Positions 42,921 through 52,614 of a stretch of 64,000 nt of DNA are shown piece by piece. Each line of letters opens with the position of its first letter. The stretch's first letter is position 1. The notes below the pieces were generated by a model. The model was not told where the DNA came from. It saw nothing but the letters and a program-made list of their open reading frames with translations, and searched no databases. The position numbers were made by a program, and so were the translations under genes. Origin of the DNA: Streptomyces chromofuscus (GTDB lineage: Bacteria; Actinomycetota; Actinomycetes; Streptomycetales; Streptomycetaceae); the NCBI RefSeq assembly GCF_015160875.1, contig NZ_CP063374.1, positions 6,451,501 to 6,515,500 on the forward strand. The letters run 5' to 3'.

Positions 42921-43784
42921 TCAACTGCCGGTCGTGGCCAGCAGTTTGGTGACGCGGTCCGCGTCGCAGGTGCGCGGGCAGGTGGCGCAGGTGTCCTCGG
43001 GGCGAAGGGTGTAGAACATGCAGCAGCTCGCCCGGTCCCGGGTGGGCAGCGTCTCGCCGTTCGGGCCCTTGAGCTCGCGGAAGGCGGCCGAGCCGGCGTA
43101 CGGCTTGGTGGCGCCCGGCAGCAGCCGCTCCAGTTCCCGGCGCGCCCGGTCCTGCTCGCCGAGCAGGTGTGCGACGTACCACAGGCCCTCGACGATCTCG
43201 TCCGTCGCCATGCCCCACAGCGCGCGCCCGCGACGGCGCATCCGGGGGCCGAAGGCGGCGAGGACCGGTTCGAGGTGCTCGGCGACCGCCGCGCGCACCT
43301 CGGCGCGCAGGGCCTCCTCGTCGGGGACCACGGTGGCGCGGGGCAGAGCGGCGGCGGGGTCGCCGGGGAGGCAGGCGAAGCCGTGCGGGCGGACGGCCAG
43401 GCGGCCCAGGGCCAGGCCGGGGGCGGTCCGGTCGTACGAGACATGCGTCACGGGGAAGCGGGGGACGCGACGGCCGAGGAACCACGGCACGGTGATCAGC
43501 AGGCAGGCCGGCCAGGCGTAGCGGTGCAGGCCGAAGCTGGCGATCACGTCGGGGCGGGCACGCAGGCCGTAGTCGCGGACGACCTGGGCGTCGTCGTGCG
43601 CGAGGAAGTCGTCGAGGGCGGTGCTGCCTGCGGCGAGGGACGCGCTGGTGATCCATCCGGGGGCGGAGGGGAAGGGCTCGGTGGGGCCCAGTTCCAAGAT
43701 CCCGAGGCTCGGGAGCAGTTCCGTGAGGCGGGCGTACGCGTCTGCTGTGGCCGAGGCGGGCGCGGGCATGCGGGGACCACCCAT
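42921..43784 (-). CDS. FhuF-like (2Fe-2S) ferric-siderophore reductase family protein
   Basis: 287 aa. The C-terminus carries the FhuF-type cysteine motif CCMFYTLRPEDTCATCPRTC, a Cys-Cys pair and two further Cys for a 2Fe-2S cluster. The middle part (YAWPACLLITVPWFLGRRVP) is typical of this actinobacterial family. These proteins reduce ferric iron from siderophores in the cytosol. An iron box lies 22 bp upstream, so expression under iron limitation is expected. The start is either the ATG at 43784 or the one 15 bases downstream; neither has a clear ribosome site. Confidence 0.85.
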   Translation of the reverse strand: MGGPRMPAPASATADAYARLTELLPSLGILELGPTEPFPSAPGWITSASLAAGSTALDDFLAHDDAQVVRDYGLRARPDVIASFGLHRYAWPACLLITVPWFLGRRVPRFPVTHVSYDRTAPGLALGRLAVRPHGFACLPGDPAAALPRATVVPDEEALRAEVRAAVAEHLEPVLAAFGPRMRRRGRALWGMATDEIVEGLWYVAHLLGEQDRARRELERLLPGATKPYAGSAAFRELKGPNGETLPTRDRASCCMFYTLRPEDTCATCPRTCDADRVTKLLATTGS

Positions 43785-43805
43785 CCGGAAATGTTAGGGG
43801 CCGTC

Positions 43806-43824
43806 AGAGGTAAGGCTTACCTTA
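43806..43824 (-). promoter_or_regulatory. iron box (DmdR/IdeR operator)
   Basis: AGAGGTAAGGCTTACCTTA is a near-perfect palindrome (AGGTAAGGCTTACCT) matching the IdeR/DmdR consensus TWAGGTWAGSCTWACCTWA at most positions. It lies immediately upstream of the FhuF-like gene, so repression by iron-bound DmdR1 is expected. Confidence 0.85.
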
Positions 43825-43935
43825 CCCGAAAGATTGGGGATGTGAACTGGTGGGCTGTACGCCTAAGGTGCTTGACGGACGAGTAACAAGCCGCCGTAAT
43901 GACCTCAAGTACCGACACGTCCGGAGGAGGACCCC

Positions 43936-44793
43936 GTGAAGCCAGGCGCGCAGGGCTCCGCCGAGGCGGGGGGTGCGGGTTTTCCCGTGCCGCAGGTGCG
44001 GGTGCCGGCGCAGTTCCGGGCCGGGGACGTGGACCGGGTCCGGGAACGGGAGCCGCGGGGGGAGCAGGACCGGGACAGGGTGCGCGGGCGTGAGCGGGGT
44101 GCTGACGTCGGACGGGGTGGTGCCGCCGGGGGTGTGCGGGGGGAGCACACGCACGGCGAGCAGCCCGTGCGGGCGGTGGTGCAGCGGGCGTCCGTGCGGG
44201 GGCAGGTCCTCGACGCGTTGCGCGGGGCGCTGGTGACGGGGGAGTTGCGGCCGGGGGAGGTCTACTCGGCGCCGGTGCTGGGCGAGCGTTTCGGGGTGTC
44301 CGCGACGCCGGTGCGGGAGGCCATGCAGCAGTTGGCCCTGGAGGGCGCGGTCGAGGTGGTGCCCAACCGGGGCTTCCGGGTGGTGCAGCGGGACACGCGT
44401 GAGCTGGCCGAACTGGCGGAGGTGCGGGGGCTGATCGAGACTCCCGTCATTCTGCGGTTGGCCCGTACGGTGTCCGTGGAACGCTGGGCGGAGTTGCGGC
44501 CGTTGGCCGAGGCGACGGTGCGGGCGGCCACCTCCGGGTGCCGGGCCACGTACGGGGAGGCCGACCGGGCGTTTCACCGGGCCGTGTTGTCCCTCGCGGG
44601 GAACGCGCAGTTGGTGCGGATCGCCGATGACGTGCACCGGCGGGCGCAGTGGCCGCCGGTGGCAGTGTCGTGGGGGCGGACGGAACTGGTGGCCGACGCG
44701 GCCGAGCACGCGGCGTTGCTGGACGCGCTGGCGGTGCGCGATCTGGATGCGGTGCGGACGCTGGTGGAGGGGCACTTCGCCGTGGGGCGGTGA
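43936..44793 (+). CDS. GntR-family (FadR subgroup) transcriptional regulator
   Basis: 285 aa. After a long low-complexity N-terminus (about 80 residues rich in Gly, Arg, Glu), the winged helix reads RGQVLDALRGALVTGELRPG then SAPVLGERFGVSATPVREAM, QQLALEGAVEVVPNRGFRVV. The FCD ligand domain has EVRGLIETPVILRLAR, a middle ADRAFHRAVLSLAGN and EHAALLDALAVRDLDAVRTL, including metal-binding His residues. The GTG at 43936 follows GGAGGAGG. The N-terminal extension is unusual; a start inside it (at 44161 or later) is possible. Targets unknown. Confidence 0.8.
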   Translation: MKPGAQGSAEAGGAGFPVPQVRVPAQFRAGDVDRVREREPRGEQDRDRVRGRERGADVGRGGAAGGVRGEHTHGEQPVRAVVQRASVRGQVLDALRGALVTGELRPGEVYSAPVLGERFGVSATPVREAMQQLALEGAVEVVPNRGFRVVQRDTRELAELAEVRGLIETPVILRLARTVSVERWAELRPLAEATVRAATSGCRATYGEADRAFHRAVLSLAGNAQLVRIADDVHRRAQWPPVAVSWGRTELVADAAEHAALLDALAVRDLDAVRTLVEGHFAVGR

Positions 44794-44820
44794 CGGGCGG
44801 GGCGGGCCGCGGGTGCGTGC

Positions 44821-45097
44821 GGGGTGCCTGCGGCGGCCTGTGCGGGGTGCCTGCGGCGGCTTGTGCGGGTCGTGCGGGGTGCCTGCGGTCGCCTGTGCGG
44901 GTCGTGTGGGGTTGCGGTGGTGCCTGCGGTGGTGCCTGCGGCGGCCTGCGCGGGGTTGCGGTGGTGCCTGCGGCGGCCTGTGCGGGTCCTGCGGGGTTGC
45001 TGTGGTGCCTGCGGCGGCCTGTGCGGGTCGTGCGTTGCGGTGGTGCCTGCGGCGGCCTGTGCGGGTGTCTGCGTGGTTGCTGTGGCGCCTGCGGTGC
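44821..45097. repeat. degenerate GC-rich tandem repeat
   Basis: A core GGTGCCTGCGGCGGCCTGTG followed by CGGG recurs about seven to eight times with 20-42 bp spacing (starts near 44823, 44846, 44878, 44929, 44961, 45003, 45040), with variable linkers such as GGTTGCGG and GTCGTGC. It fills the interval between the convergent GntR and TPR-like genes (44794-45254), which has no coding signal. The spacing and spacers are too irregular and too similar for CRISPR. Confidence 0.75.
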
Positions 45098-45254
45098 GTG
45101 CGTCGTCGGGGCCGCGCCGGGGGGTGTCCGTCCTCGGAACGGCGCGGAATCGGTCTCTGACCAACGCGCCCGGGTTGACGCGCCAACCGCTGCGGGCGGA
45201 CACCCCCGGCACGGCCCCTTCCCGTCGTGGGCGACTGCGGATCGCGGGTGGTGC

Positions 45255-46028
45255 CTACGCGGTCGCCGCCGGTGGCGTCAGCTGGGTCGCCAGCCAGGTG
45301 GGGACGCCGCCCAGCAGGCGGTACAGACGGCGGGCCTCCTCCCGTAGGCGGGTTGCCTCCGGTTCGGGTTCCGTGTCGGCGAGGGAGGCCAGTGCCGGGG
45401 CAGTGCCGACGAGGTAGCCCAGTTCCTCGCGGATGCGCAGCGACTCCGCGAAGCCGTGGCGAGCCTCGGCCAACTCGCCTTCCCTGAGGGCCAGTCCGGC
45501 GAGGTGGCGCCAGGTGAAGGAGAGCAGGAGGGCGTTGGCGTGGGCGGTGGCGCCGGCATGGGCGCGGCGGTAGGCCGCGAGGGCGGCCTGGGGGGAGTGG
45601 GCGAGGTTCTCGGCGAGCAGGCCGCGGCGGAAGTCCAGCAGGGGGCGGACCGGGGAGCCGGGGGGAATCAGGGCCGCCGCCCTGCCCAGGGCCGCTCGTG
45701 CCTCGTCGGCGCGGTCGCGGACGGTGTGCAGGGTGGCCGCGTAGGCGAGCTGGCCGCGTTCGCAGGCGGCCGCTCCGCGTTCCTCGTCGGTGTGGGCCAG
45801 CGCCTCGGCCGTGCGCAGGGCGTCCTCGGCTTCCTCCCAGCCCCGCTCGGTGTAGAGGCAGCGCTCGACCAGCAGCGCGGCGCGTTGCAGCGCAGCCGAC
45901 GGCGTGGTCGGGGTCAGCAGGGCCGCCGCGTCGGCCCAGCAGGCCCGTGAGCGCAACCGCCATACCGCGGTCTGGAGGGGATCGTCGTCTGAGGTCGTTC
46001 CGGTACCAGACATGGCGGTATGCGCCAC
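45255..46028 (-). CDS. TPR-like helical protein
   Basis: 257 aa, built of helix pairs rich in Ala, Leu and Arg. WRLRSRACWADAAALLTPTT is followed by ERGWEEAEDALRTAEALAHT, RDRADEARAALGRAAALIPP, SPQAALAAYRRAHAGATAHA and EGELAEARHGFAESLRIREE, spaced like tetratricopeptide repeats. The GTG at 46028 was chosen because GGAGGG lies four bases upstream; the open frame extends to 46103 and an ATG occurs at 46013. No enzymatic motif. Probably a scaffold or the sensor half of a regulator; role unknown. Confidence 0.65.
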   Translation of the reverse strand: MAHTAMSGTGTTSDDDPLQTAVWRLRSRACWADAAALLTPTTPSAALQRAALLVERCLYTERGWEEAEDALRTAEALAHTDEERGAAACERGQLAYAATLHTVRDRADEARAALGRAAALIPPGSPVRPLLDFRRGLLAENLAHSPQAALAAYRRAHAGATAHANALLLSFTWRHLAGLALREGELAEARHGFAESLRIREELGYLVGTAPALASLADTEPEPEATRLREEARRLYRLLGGVPTWLATQLTPPAATA

Positions 46029-46156
46029 GTTGCCCTCCCCGAGCGCGCCATTGAGCTGTTGAGTGGTGGCGGCATTCCAACACCAATTCAGCTGCCGGGC
46101 CAAGAGGGTGGGTGAAGGATTTCACAAAGTCGTGGGATCCCTCGGCCCATGGGGTT

Positions 46157-47830
46157 TCAGCTCATGCGCAGCGCCAGGAAGAAGTCCAGCTTGTCCTCCA
46201 GCCGCGACAGGTCGCGGCTCGTCAACTGCTCGATCCTGCCGACCCGGTAGCGCAGGGTGTTGACGTGCAGGTGGAGGCGGGAGGCGCAGCGCGTCCAGGA
46301 GCCGTCGCTCTCGAGGAACGCCTCCAGGGTCGGGATGAGCTCGGCGCGGTGGCGGCGGTCGTAGTCGCGCAGGGGGTCCAGGAGACGTGCGGTGAAGGCG
46401 CGGCGCACGTCGTCGGGAACGAAGGGCAGGAGCAGGACGTGGGAGGCCAGTTCCTGGTGGCCCGCCGCGCAGACCCGGCCCGTGCGGGCCGCCGCCACCC
46501 GGCGGGCGTGCCGGGCCTCCTCCAGGGCGCCGCGCAGGCCCTCCGCCGAGTGAACGGCCGCGCTGACGCCCAGGGTCACCCGGCCGTCGTCCTCCAGGCC
46601 GGCCGAGAGGGGGGCGCCTACCGACTGCAGGAGGGCGTCGGCCAGGACGCCGGTCTCCGAGCCGTCGTGCTCCGCCGAGACGGCCGGGAGGGGGACGAGG
46701 GCGATCGCCTCGTCGCCGGTGTGGGCCACCGCTATGCGGTCGGAGGGCTCGGGGCCGGTGGCCAGCGGGTCGACCAGGATCTCCTCCAGCAGCGACTGGG
46801 CCACCGGGCCGGTCTCGATGTCGGAGCCGTCCCACTCGACGCGGGCCACGACCACCTGCCAGTGGGGGGCCGCGCCGAGGCCGGGCAGCAGGACCGGCGC
46901 GGCGACGCGCAGGCGGGCCGCGATCTCGGCGGGGGCGGCGCCCGTCTGGACGAGTTCCAGGACCTCCTGCGCCAGGCGGCGTCGGACGGTGCGGGCCGCG
47001 TCGCGGCGGTCGCGTTCGACGGCGATGAGTTGCGTGACACCGTGGAGGAGGTCCAGACGCTCCTCCGCCCAGTCGCCGGCGTCCGCCTCGACGGCCAGCA
47101 GCCAGTCGGACAGCACCGTCTCGCGGACGTCCCGGGAGTCCTGCGGGGAGCGGCCGCTGCTGTGGATCGGGAAGAGCGAGTACGTCGTGGTGCCGAGGAT
47201 CAGGCGGTGCGGGCCCCGCCGGCCGGTGCGGGCGGCCGCCAGGTGTTCGGCCGCCAGCTTCGCGCAGGCCTCGGCGGGCAGCGCCGGGCCGCCGACCTTG
47301 GGGCCCGCGATGAGGCGGCCGGTGGGGGAGAGCACCCAGGCGCGCAGGTCCAGGTCGGAGCCGAGGAGGTCGAGGACCACGTCCGGGCCGCCGCCCGCCG
47401 GGCCGGACGTCATCATGCGGCGGTGCCGGTCGACGACGGCGGCCAGGTCGCCCGCGCGCTCGCCGGAGACCTGCCGTACGACGTGCTCGGTGATCGTCGC
47501 GAAGGCCACCGACTCGTGCACGGCGAACAGGGGGACGCGGTGCCGGGCGCACGCCTGGACCAGGTCCTCGGGCACGTCGCCCAGCTCCGCCTCGCCGGCC
47601 GCGAGGGCCGCCACGCCGGCCTGCGCGAGGATCCGCGCGAAGGGCTCGGAGTCGGCCGCGTCCCGGCGCCACGCCAGGCCGGTCAGCACCAGTTCACCGC
47701 CGGAGAGGTAGCGGCTGGGATCCCGCAGGTCGGTGGTCATCACGCCCCGCACGGTGCGGTCCAGCTCGTCCTCGCCGCCGAGCAGCTTGAGGCCCAGCGC
47801 GTCGGTGTCCAGCAGTGCGCGCAGCCGCAT
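46157..47830 (-). CDS. PucR-family transcriptional regulator
   Basis: 557 aa. The N-terminal PucR domain (MRLRALLDTDALGLKLLGGE; GVMTTDLRDPSRYLSGGELV) is followed by a GGDEF-like middle region (WQVVVARVEWDGSD to VTLGVSAAVHSAEGLRGALE) and the C-terminal HTH_30 with LESDGSWTRCASRLHLHVNT and LRYRVGRIEQLTSRDLSRLE. Divergently placed to the xanthine dehydrogenase operon, so it very likely controls purine catabolism, as PucR does in Bacillus. The ligand is not evident. Confidence 0.9.
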   Translation of the reverse strand: MRLRALLDTDALGLKLLGGEDELDRTVRGVMTTDLRDPSRYLSGGELVLTGLAWRRDAADSEPFARILAQAGVAALAAGEAELGDVPEDLVQACARHRVPLFAVHESVAFATITEHVVRQVSGERAGDLAAVVDRHRRMMTSGPAGGGPDVVLDLLGSDLDLRAWVLSPTGRLIAGPKVGGPALPAEACAKLAAEHLAAARTGRRGPHRLILGTTTYSLFPIHSSGRSPQDSRDVRETVLSDWLLAVEADAGDWAEERLDLLHGVTQLIAVERDRRDAARTVRRRLAQEVLELVQTGAAPAEIAARLRVAAPVLLPGLGAAPHWQVVVARVEWDGSDIETGPVAQSLLEEILVDPLATGPEPSDRIAVAHTGDEAIALVPLPAVSAEHDGSETGVLADALLQSVGAPLSAGLEDDGRVTLGVSAAVHSAEGLRGALEEARHARRVAAARTGRVCAAGHQELASHVLLLPFVPDDVRRAFTARLLDPLRDYDRRHRAELIPTLEAFLESDGSWTRCASRLHLHVNTLRYRVGRIEQLTSRDLSRLEDKLDFFLALRMS

Positions 47831-48196
47831 TCTCGTCGCCGCCGTTCTTTGTCTCGAAAACTACGATGGATCTTGACGGGTCCGTGGGTGAGTGGCCCGT
47901 GCGGTGGCCGGCCGAGCGTGTTCGCCGTCTCCCGTGCTGTGTCCCAGGTCACGCGGGCTGTGCCGGACGTTTCCCCAGGAAATCGCGGAGGTTACCGATG
48001 GCCTCCGTTCATACGAATCTACAAGATGACCGCCTTGGCCAGCCAACTCCTTCATGGTTTCGGTGACTGACCCCGTTGGAGCACGGGGCTGTGTACTGAC
48101 GCCAATCCCCGTCAACGGCACATGAACGAGCCGGACCCGCCGCACACGGATTGGCTCACATCTGTACGACCCACGATTCGAAGAAGAGAGCCGGTC
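47831..48196. promoter_or_regulatory. pucR-xdh divergent control region
   Basis: 366 bp with no gene, between the divergent PucR and xanthine dehydrogenase genes. GAAGAGAG precedes the first xdh ATG. I did not find a clear palindrome that could be called the PucR operator. Confidence 0.45.
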
Positions 48197-49086
48197 ATGG
48201 ACTTCCTTCGCCCCGCCAGCTGGGAGGAGGCGCTCGCCGCGAAGGCCGAGCACCCCACCGCTGTGCCGATTGCGGGTGGCACCGATGTGATGGTCGAGAT
48301 CAACTTCGACCATCGCAGGCCCAAGTACCTCATGGACCTCAACCGCATCGGCGAACTCTCCGAGTGGGAGGTCGGCGAGGACTCCGTGCGGCTCGGCGCC
48401 TCCGTCCCGTACGCCCGGATCATGGAGCACCTGCGCGCCGAGCTGCCGGGCCTGGCCCTCGCCTCGCACACCGTCGCCTCCCCGCAGATCCGCAACCGCG
48501 GCGGCGTCGGCGGCAACCTCGGCACCGCCTCCCCGGCCGGTGACGCCCACCCCGCCCTGCTCGCCGCCGGCGCCGAGGTCGAGGTGGAGTCCGTACGGGG
48601 CTCCCGGCGCATCCCGATCGACGCGTTCTACACCGGCGTGAAGCGCAACGCGCTGGCGCCCGACGAGCTGATCCGCGCCGTGCACATCCAGAAGGCGGAC
48701 GGCCCTCAGCAGTACTCCAAGGTGGGCACCCGCAACGCCATGGTCATCGCCGTGTGCGCCTTCGGGCTCGCGCTGCACCCCGACAGCCGTACGGTCCGCA
48801 CCGGCATCGGCTCGGCCGCCCCCACCCCCGTCCGGGCGAAGGTCGCGGAGGAGTTCCTGAACGCCGCGCTCGAAGAGGGCGGCTTCTGGGACAACGGAAA
48901 GATCATCACCCCGTCGGTCGCCAAGCAGTTCGCGGACCTGTGCTCGGCCGCCTGCAACCCGATCGACGACGTCCGGGGCACGGCGAGCTACCGCCGGCAC
49001 GCGGTCGGCGTCATGGCCCGTCGGACGCTGACCTGGACCTGGGAGTCCTACCGCGGCGGCCGCCGCACCACCGAGGGAGCTGCGTG

Positions 49087-49087
<1 letters not shown>
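48197..49087 (+). CDS. xanthine dehydrogenase FAD-binding subunit
   Basis: 296 aa, molybdopterin-dehydrogenase FAD domain. It starts MDFLRPASWEEALAAKAEHP with FAD-binding PIAGGTDVMVEINFDHRRPK (about 28-47) and SPQIRNRGGVGGNLGTASPA, the second FAD motif. The CO_deh_flav_C part follows (IAVCAFGLALHPDSRTVRTG). In this enzyme class the subunit passes electrons from the 2Fe-2S clusters to FAD/NAD. First gene of the xdh operon; its stop shares a base with the next ATG. Confidence 0.92.
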
Positions 49088-49668
<581 letters not shown>

Positions 49669-49669
49669 C

Positions 49670-52096
49670 ATGCCTGCCAACGGCGCACCTACGAAGATCA
49701 CGCAGGGGTCGCAGACCAAGGGCGGCATCGGCGAGTCCACGCTCCGTCCGGACGGCACCCTGAAGGTCACCGGCGAGTTCGCGTACTCGTCCGACATGTG
49801 GCACGAGGACATGCTGTGGGGCCAGATCCTGCGCTCCACCGTCGCGCACGCCGAGATCGTCTCGATCGACACCTCCGAGGCGCTCGCGACGCCGGGTGTG
49901 TACGCGGTGCTGACGTACGACGACCTGCCGACCGAGGTGAAGCACTACGGCCTGGAGATCCAGGACACCCCGGTCCTCGCGCACGGCAAGGTGCGCCACC
50001 ACGGCGAGCCGGTGGCGGTCGTCGCCGCCGACCACCCGGAGACGGCCCGCCGCGCCGCCGCCAAGATCAAGGTCGACTACCGCGAACTGCCGGTGATCAC
50101 CGACGAGGCCTCGGCGACGGCGCCGGACGCGATCCTCGTCCACGAGGGCCGCGACGACCTCCCCCAAGGGCCTGCGACGAGCTCCGGTCCAGGGGGGACC
50201 CCCATCGCCGGTCACGTCCCGCACCCGAACATCGTGCACCGCCAGCCGATCGTCCGCGGCAACGTGGAGGAGGCCCGCAGGCGCGCCGACGTGATCGTCG
50301 AGGGCGAGTACACCTTCGGCATGCAGGACCAGGCCTTCCTCGGCCCGGAGTCCGGTCTCGCGGTGCCGGAGGAGGACGGCGGCGTCCACCTCTACATCGC
50401 CACCCAGTGGCTCCACTCCGACCGGCGCCAGATCGCGCCCGTGCTCGGCCTGCCCGAGGACAAGGTGCGCATGACGCTGGCCGGCGTCGGCGGCGCGTTC
50501 GGCGGCCGCGAGGACCTGTCGATGCAGATCCACGCCTGTCTGCTGGCGCTGCGCACCGGCAAGCCCGTCAAGATCGTCTACAACCGGTTCGAGTCCTTCT
50601 TCGGGCACGTCCACCGCCACCCGGCCAAGCTGTACTACGAACACGGCGCCACCAAGGACGGCAAGCTCACGCACATGAAGTGCCGGATCGTCCTGGACGG
50701 CGGCGCCTACGCCTCCGCCTCCCCGGCGGTCGTCGGCAACGCCTCCTCGCTGAGCGTCGGCCCGTACGTCATCGACGACGTCGACATCGAGGCCATCGCC
50801 CTCTACACCAACAACCCGCCCTGTGGCGCCATGCGCGGCTTCGGCGCGGTCCAGGCGTGCTTCGCCTACGAGGCACAGATGGACAAGCTCGCCAAGAGGC
50901 TCGGCCTGGACCCGGTGGAGTTCCGGCAGCTCAACGCCATGGAACAGGGCACCGTCATGCCGACCGGCCAGCCCGTCGACTCGCCGGCCCCGGTCGCCGA
51001 ACTGCTGCGCCGCGTCAAGGCGATGCCGATGCCGCCGGAGCGCCAGTGGGAGTCCAGCGAGGGCGCCGACGTACGGCAGCTGCCCGGCGGCCTGTCCAAC
51101 ACCACGCACGGCGAGGGCGTCGTGCGCGGTGTGGGCTACGCGGTCGGCATCAAGAACGTCGGCTTCTCCGAGGGCTTCGACGACTACTCCACCGCCAAGG
51201 TGCGCGTGGAGGTCGTCGGCGGCGAGCCCGTCGCCACCGTGCACACGGCCATGGCGGAGGTCGGCCAGGGCGGAGTCACCGTCCACGCGCAGATCGTCCG
51301 CACCGAGCTCGGCGTCGCCCAGGTGACCATCCACCCGGCCGACACCCAGGTGGGCAGCGCCGGTTCGACGTCCGCCTCGCGGCAGACGTACGTCACTGGC
51401 GGCGCCGTCAAGAACGCCTGCGAGCTGGTCCGTGAGAAGGTCCTCGACCTCGGGCGCCGCAAGTTCGGCTCCTACCACCCCGCGTGGGCCACCGCCGAGC
51501 TGCTGCTGGAGGGCGGCAGGGTCGTCACCGACGGCGGCGAGGTGCTGGCCGACCTGGTGGACGTCCTGGAGGGCGAGTCCGTCGAGGTCGAGGAGGAGTG
51601 GCGGCACCGGCCGACCGAGCCCTTCGACCTGCGCACCGGTCAGGGCAACGGCCACGTCCAGTACTCCTTCGCCGCGCACCGCGCCGTCGTCGAGGTCGAC
51701 ACCGAGCTCGGCCTGGTCAAGGTGATCGAGCTGGCCTGCGCCCAGGACGTCGGCAAGGCACTGAACCCGCTGTCCGTCATCGGCCAGATCCAGGGCGGTA
51801 CGACCCAGGGTCTCGGTGTGGCGGTCATGGAGGAGATCGTCGTCGACCCGAAGACCGCGAAGGTGCAGAACCCCTCCTTCACGGACTACCTGATCCCGAC
51901 CATCCTCGACACGCCGACCATCCCGGTCGACGTGCTCGAACTCGCCGACGAGCACGCCCCGTACGGGCTGCGCGGCATCGGCGAGGCCCCCACCCTGTCC
52001 TCGACTCCGGCGGTCCTCGCGGCGATCCGCGACGCGACCGGCCTGGAGCTGAACAGGACGCCGGTCCGCCCCGAGCACCTCACCGGCACCGCGTGA
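49670..52096 (+). CDS. xanthine dehydrogenase molybdopterin-binding subunit
   Basis: 808 aa. The hammerhead domain (residues about 30-150) with LRSTVAHAEIVSIDTSEALA is followed by the Mo-cofactor domain: GVGGAFGGREDLSMQIHACL, NNPPCGAMRGFGAVQACFAY (substrate/Mo pocket Arg-Gly-Phe-Gly), AEVGQGGVTVHAQIVRTELG, SGSTSASRQTYVTG-like region and GIGEAPTLSSTPAVLAAI with the catalytic Glu. Oxidises hypoxanthine/xanthine to urate. An in-frame stretch (residues 163-178) comes from a small inverted repeat in the DNA. ATG one base after the previous stop. Confidence 0.92.
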   Translation: MPANGAPTKITQGSQTKGGIGESTLRPDGTLKVTGEFAYSSDMWHEDMLWGQILRSTVAHAEIVSIDTSEALATPGVYAVLTYDDLPTEVKHYGLEIQDTPVLAHGKVRHHGEPVAVVAADHPETARRAAAKIKVDYRELPVITDEASATAPDAILVHEGRDDLPQGPATSSGPGGTPIAGHVPHPNIVHRQPIVRGNVEEARRRADVIVEGEYTFGMQDQAFLGPESGLAVPEEDGGVHLYIATQWLHSDRRQIAPVLGLPEDKVRMTLAGVGGAFGGREDLSMQIHACLLALRTGKPVKIVYNRFESFFGHVHRHPAKLYYEHGATKDGKLTHMKCRIVLDGGAYASASPAVVGNASSLSVGPYVIDDVDIEAIALYTNNPPCGAMRGFGAVQACFAYEAQMDKLAKRLGLDPVEFRQLNAMEQGTVMPTGQPVDSPAPVAELLRRVKAMPMPPERQWESSEGADVRQLPGGLSNTTHGEGVVRGVGYAVGIKNVGFSEGFDDYSTAKVRVEVVGGEPVATVHTAMAEVGQGGVTVHAQIVRTELGVAQVTIHPADTQVGSAGSTSASRQTYVTGGAVKNACELVREKVLDLGRRKFGSYHPAWATAELLLEGGRVVTDGGEVLADLVDVLEGESVEVEEEWRHRPTEPFDLRTGQGNGHVQYSFAAHRAVVEVDTELGLVKVIELACAQDVGKALNPLSVIGQIQGGTTQGLGVAVMEEIVVDPKTAKVQNPSFTDYLIPTILDTPTIPVDVLELADEHAPYGLRGIGEAPTLSSTPAVLAAIRDATGLELNRTPVRPEHLTGTA
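50157..50204. repeat. short palindromic element inserted in-frame in the xdh large subunit
   Basis: ACCTCCCCC (50157-50165) faces GGGGGGACCCCC (50192-50203) across about 26 bases, giving a short C/G stem. The encoded LPQGPATSSGPGGTPIAGH looks like a loop insertion between VHEGRDD and VPHPNIVHRQ. From memory, small dispersed elements of this CCTCCCCC...GGGGGGACCCCC type occur in Streptomyces genomes. Confidence 0.5.
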
Positions 52097-52561
52097 AGCT
52101 CTCCGGGCGGCGCGATCGGCGGCGTCTCGGGCGCCTCCGGCCAGACCGTGTTCGTGGAGTCGGCGACCGGCGTCGGCGAAGGCGCCCGCACCGGCCTGTC
52201 GTCCGTGGTCACCGGTCTGTTCTTCGCGGCCTGCCTGTTCTTCACGCCGCTGACCGCGATCGTGCCGGGCGAGGTCGCGGCCGCCGCCCTGGTGGTGATC
52301 GGCGCCATGATGATGACGAACGCCCGGCACGTCGACTGGTCCGACCGTGCCACCGCGGTCCCGGTCTTCCTGACCGTCGTGATCATGCCGTTCACGTACT
52401 CGATCACCGCGGGGGTCGCCGCGGGCGTCATCTCCTACGTAGCCATGAGGATCGCTCAGGGCAAAACCCGAGAGGTCGGCGCCTTCATGTGGGCGCTGAC
52501 GGTGATCTTCGTCGTGTTCTTCGCCCTCAACCCCATCGAGAGCTGGATGGGCGTCCACTAG
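52097..52561 (+). pseudogene. AzgA-type purine permease, C-terminal remnant
   Basis: Directly after the xdh stop and in the same frame the sequence reads GGAIGGVSGASGQTVFVESA then TGVGEGARTGLSSVVTGLFF, TEVA-like PGEVAAAALVVIGAMMMTNA and hydrophobic helices to NPIESWMGVH. This is the C-terminal third of NCS2/AzgA hypoxanthine-guanine permeases. The N-terminal two thirds and any start are missing; a GTG at 52148 opens a 137-aa piece that cannot form a transporter by itself. A purine permease is expected in this operon, so a deletion fused the xdh end to its tail. Confidence 0.8.
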
Positions 52562-52614
52562 GCGCCCCGCCCCCGCACACCACCGCTGTGAATCGCCGTG
52601 AAGGAGACCGAGAC

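Noticed and set aside
44821..45097. CRISPR array
   Set aside because: Units are degenerate, spacing is irregular, spacers resemble the repeats, and no cas genes are near.
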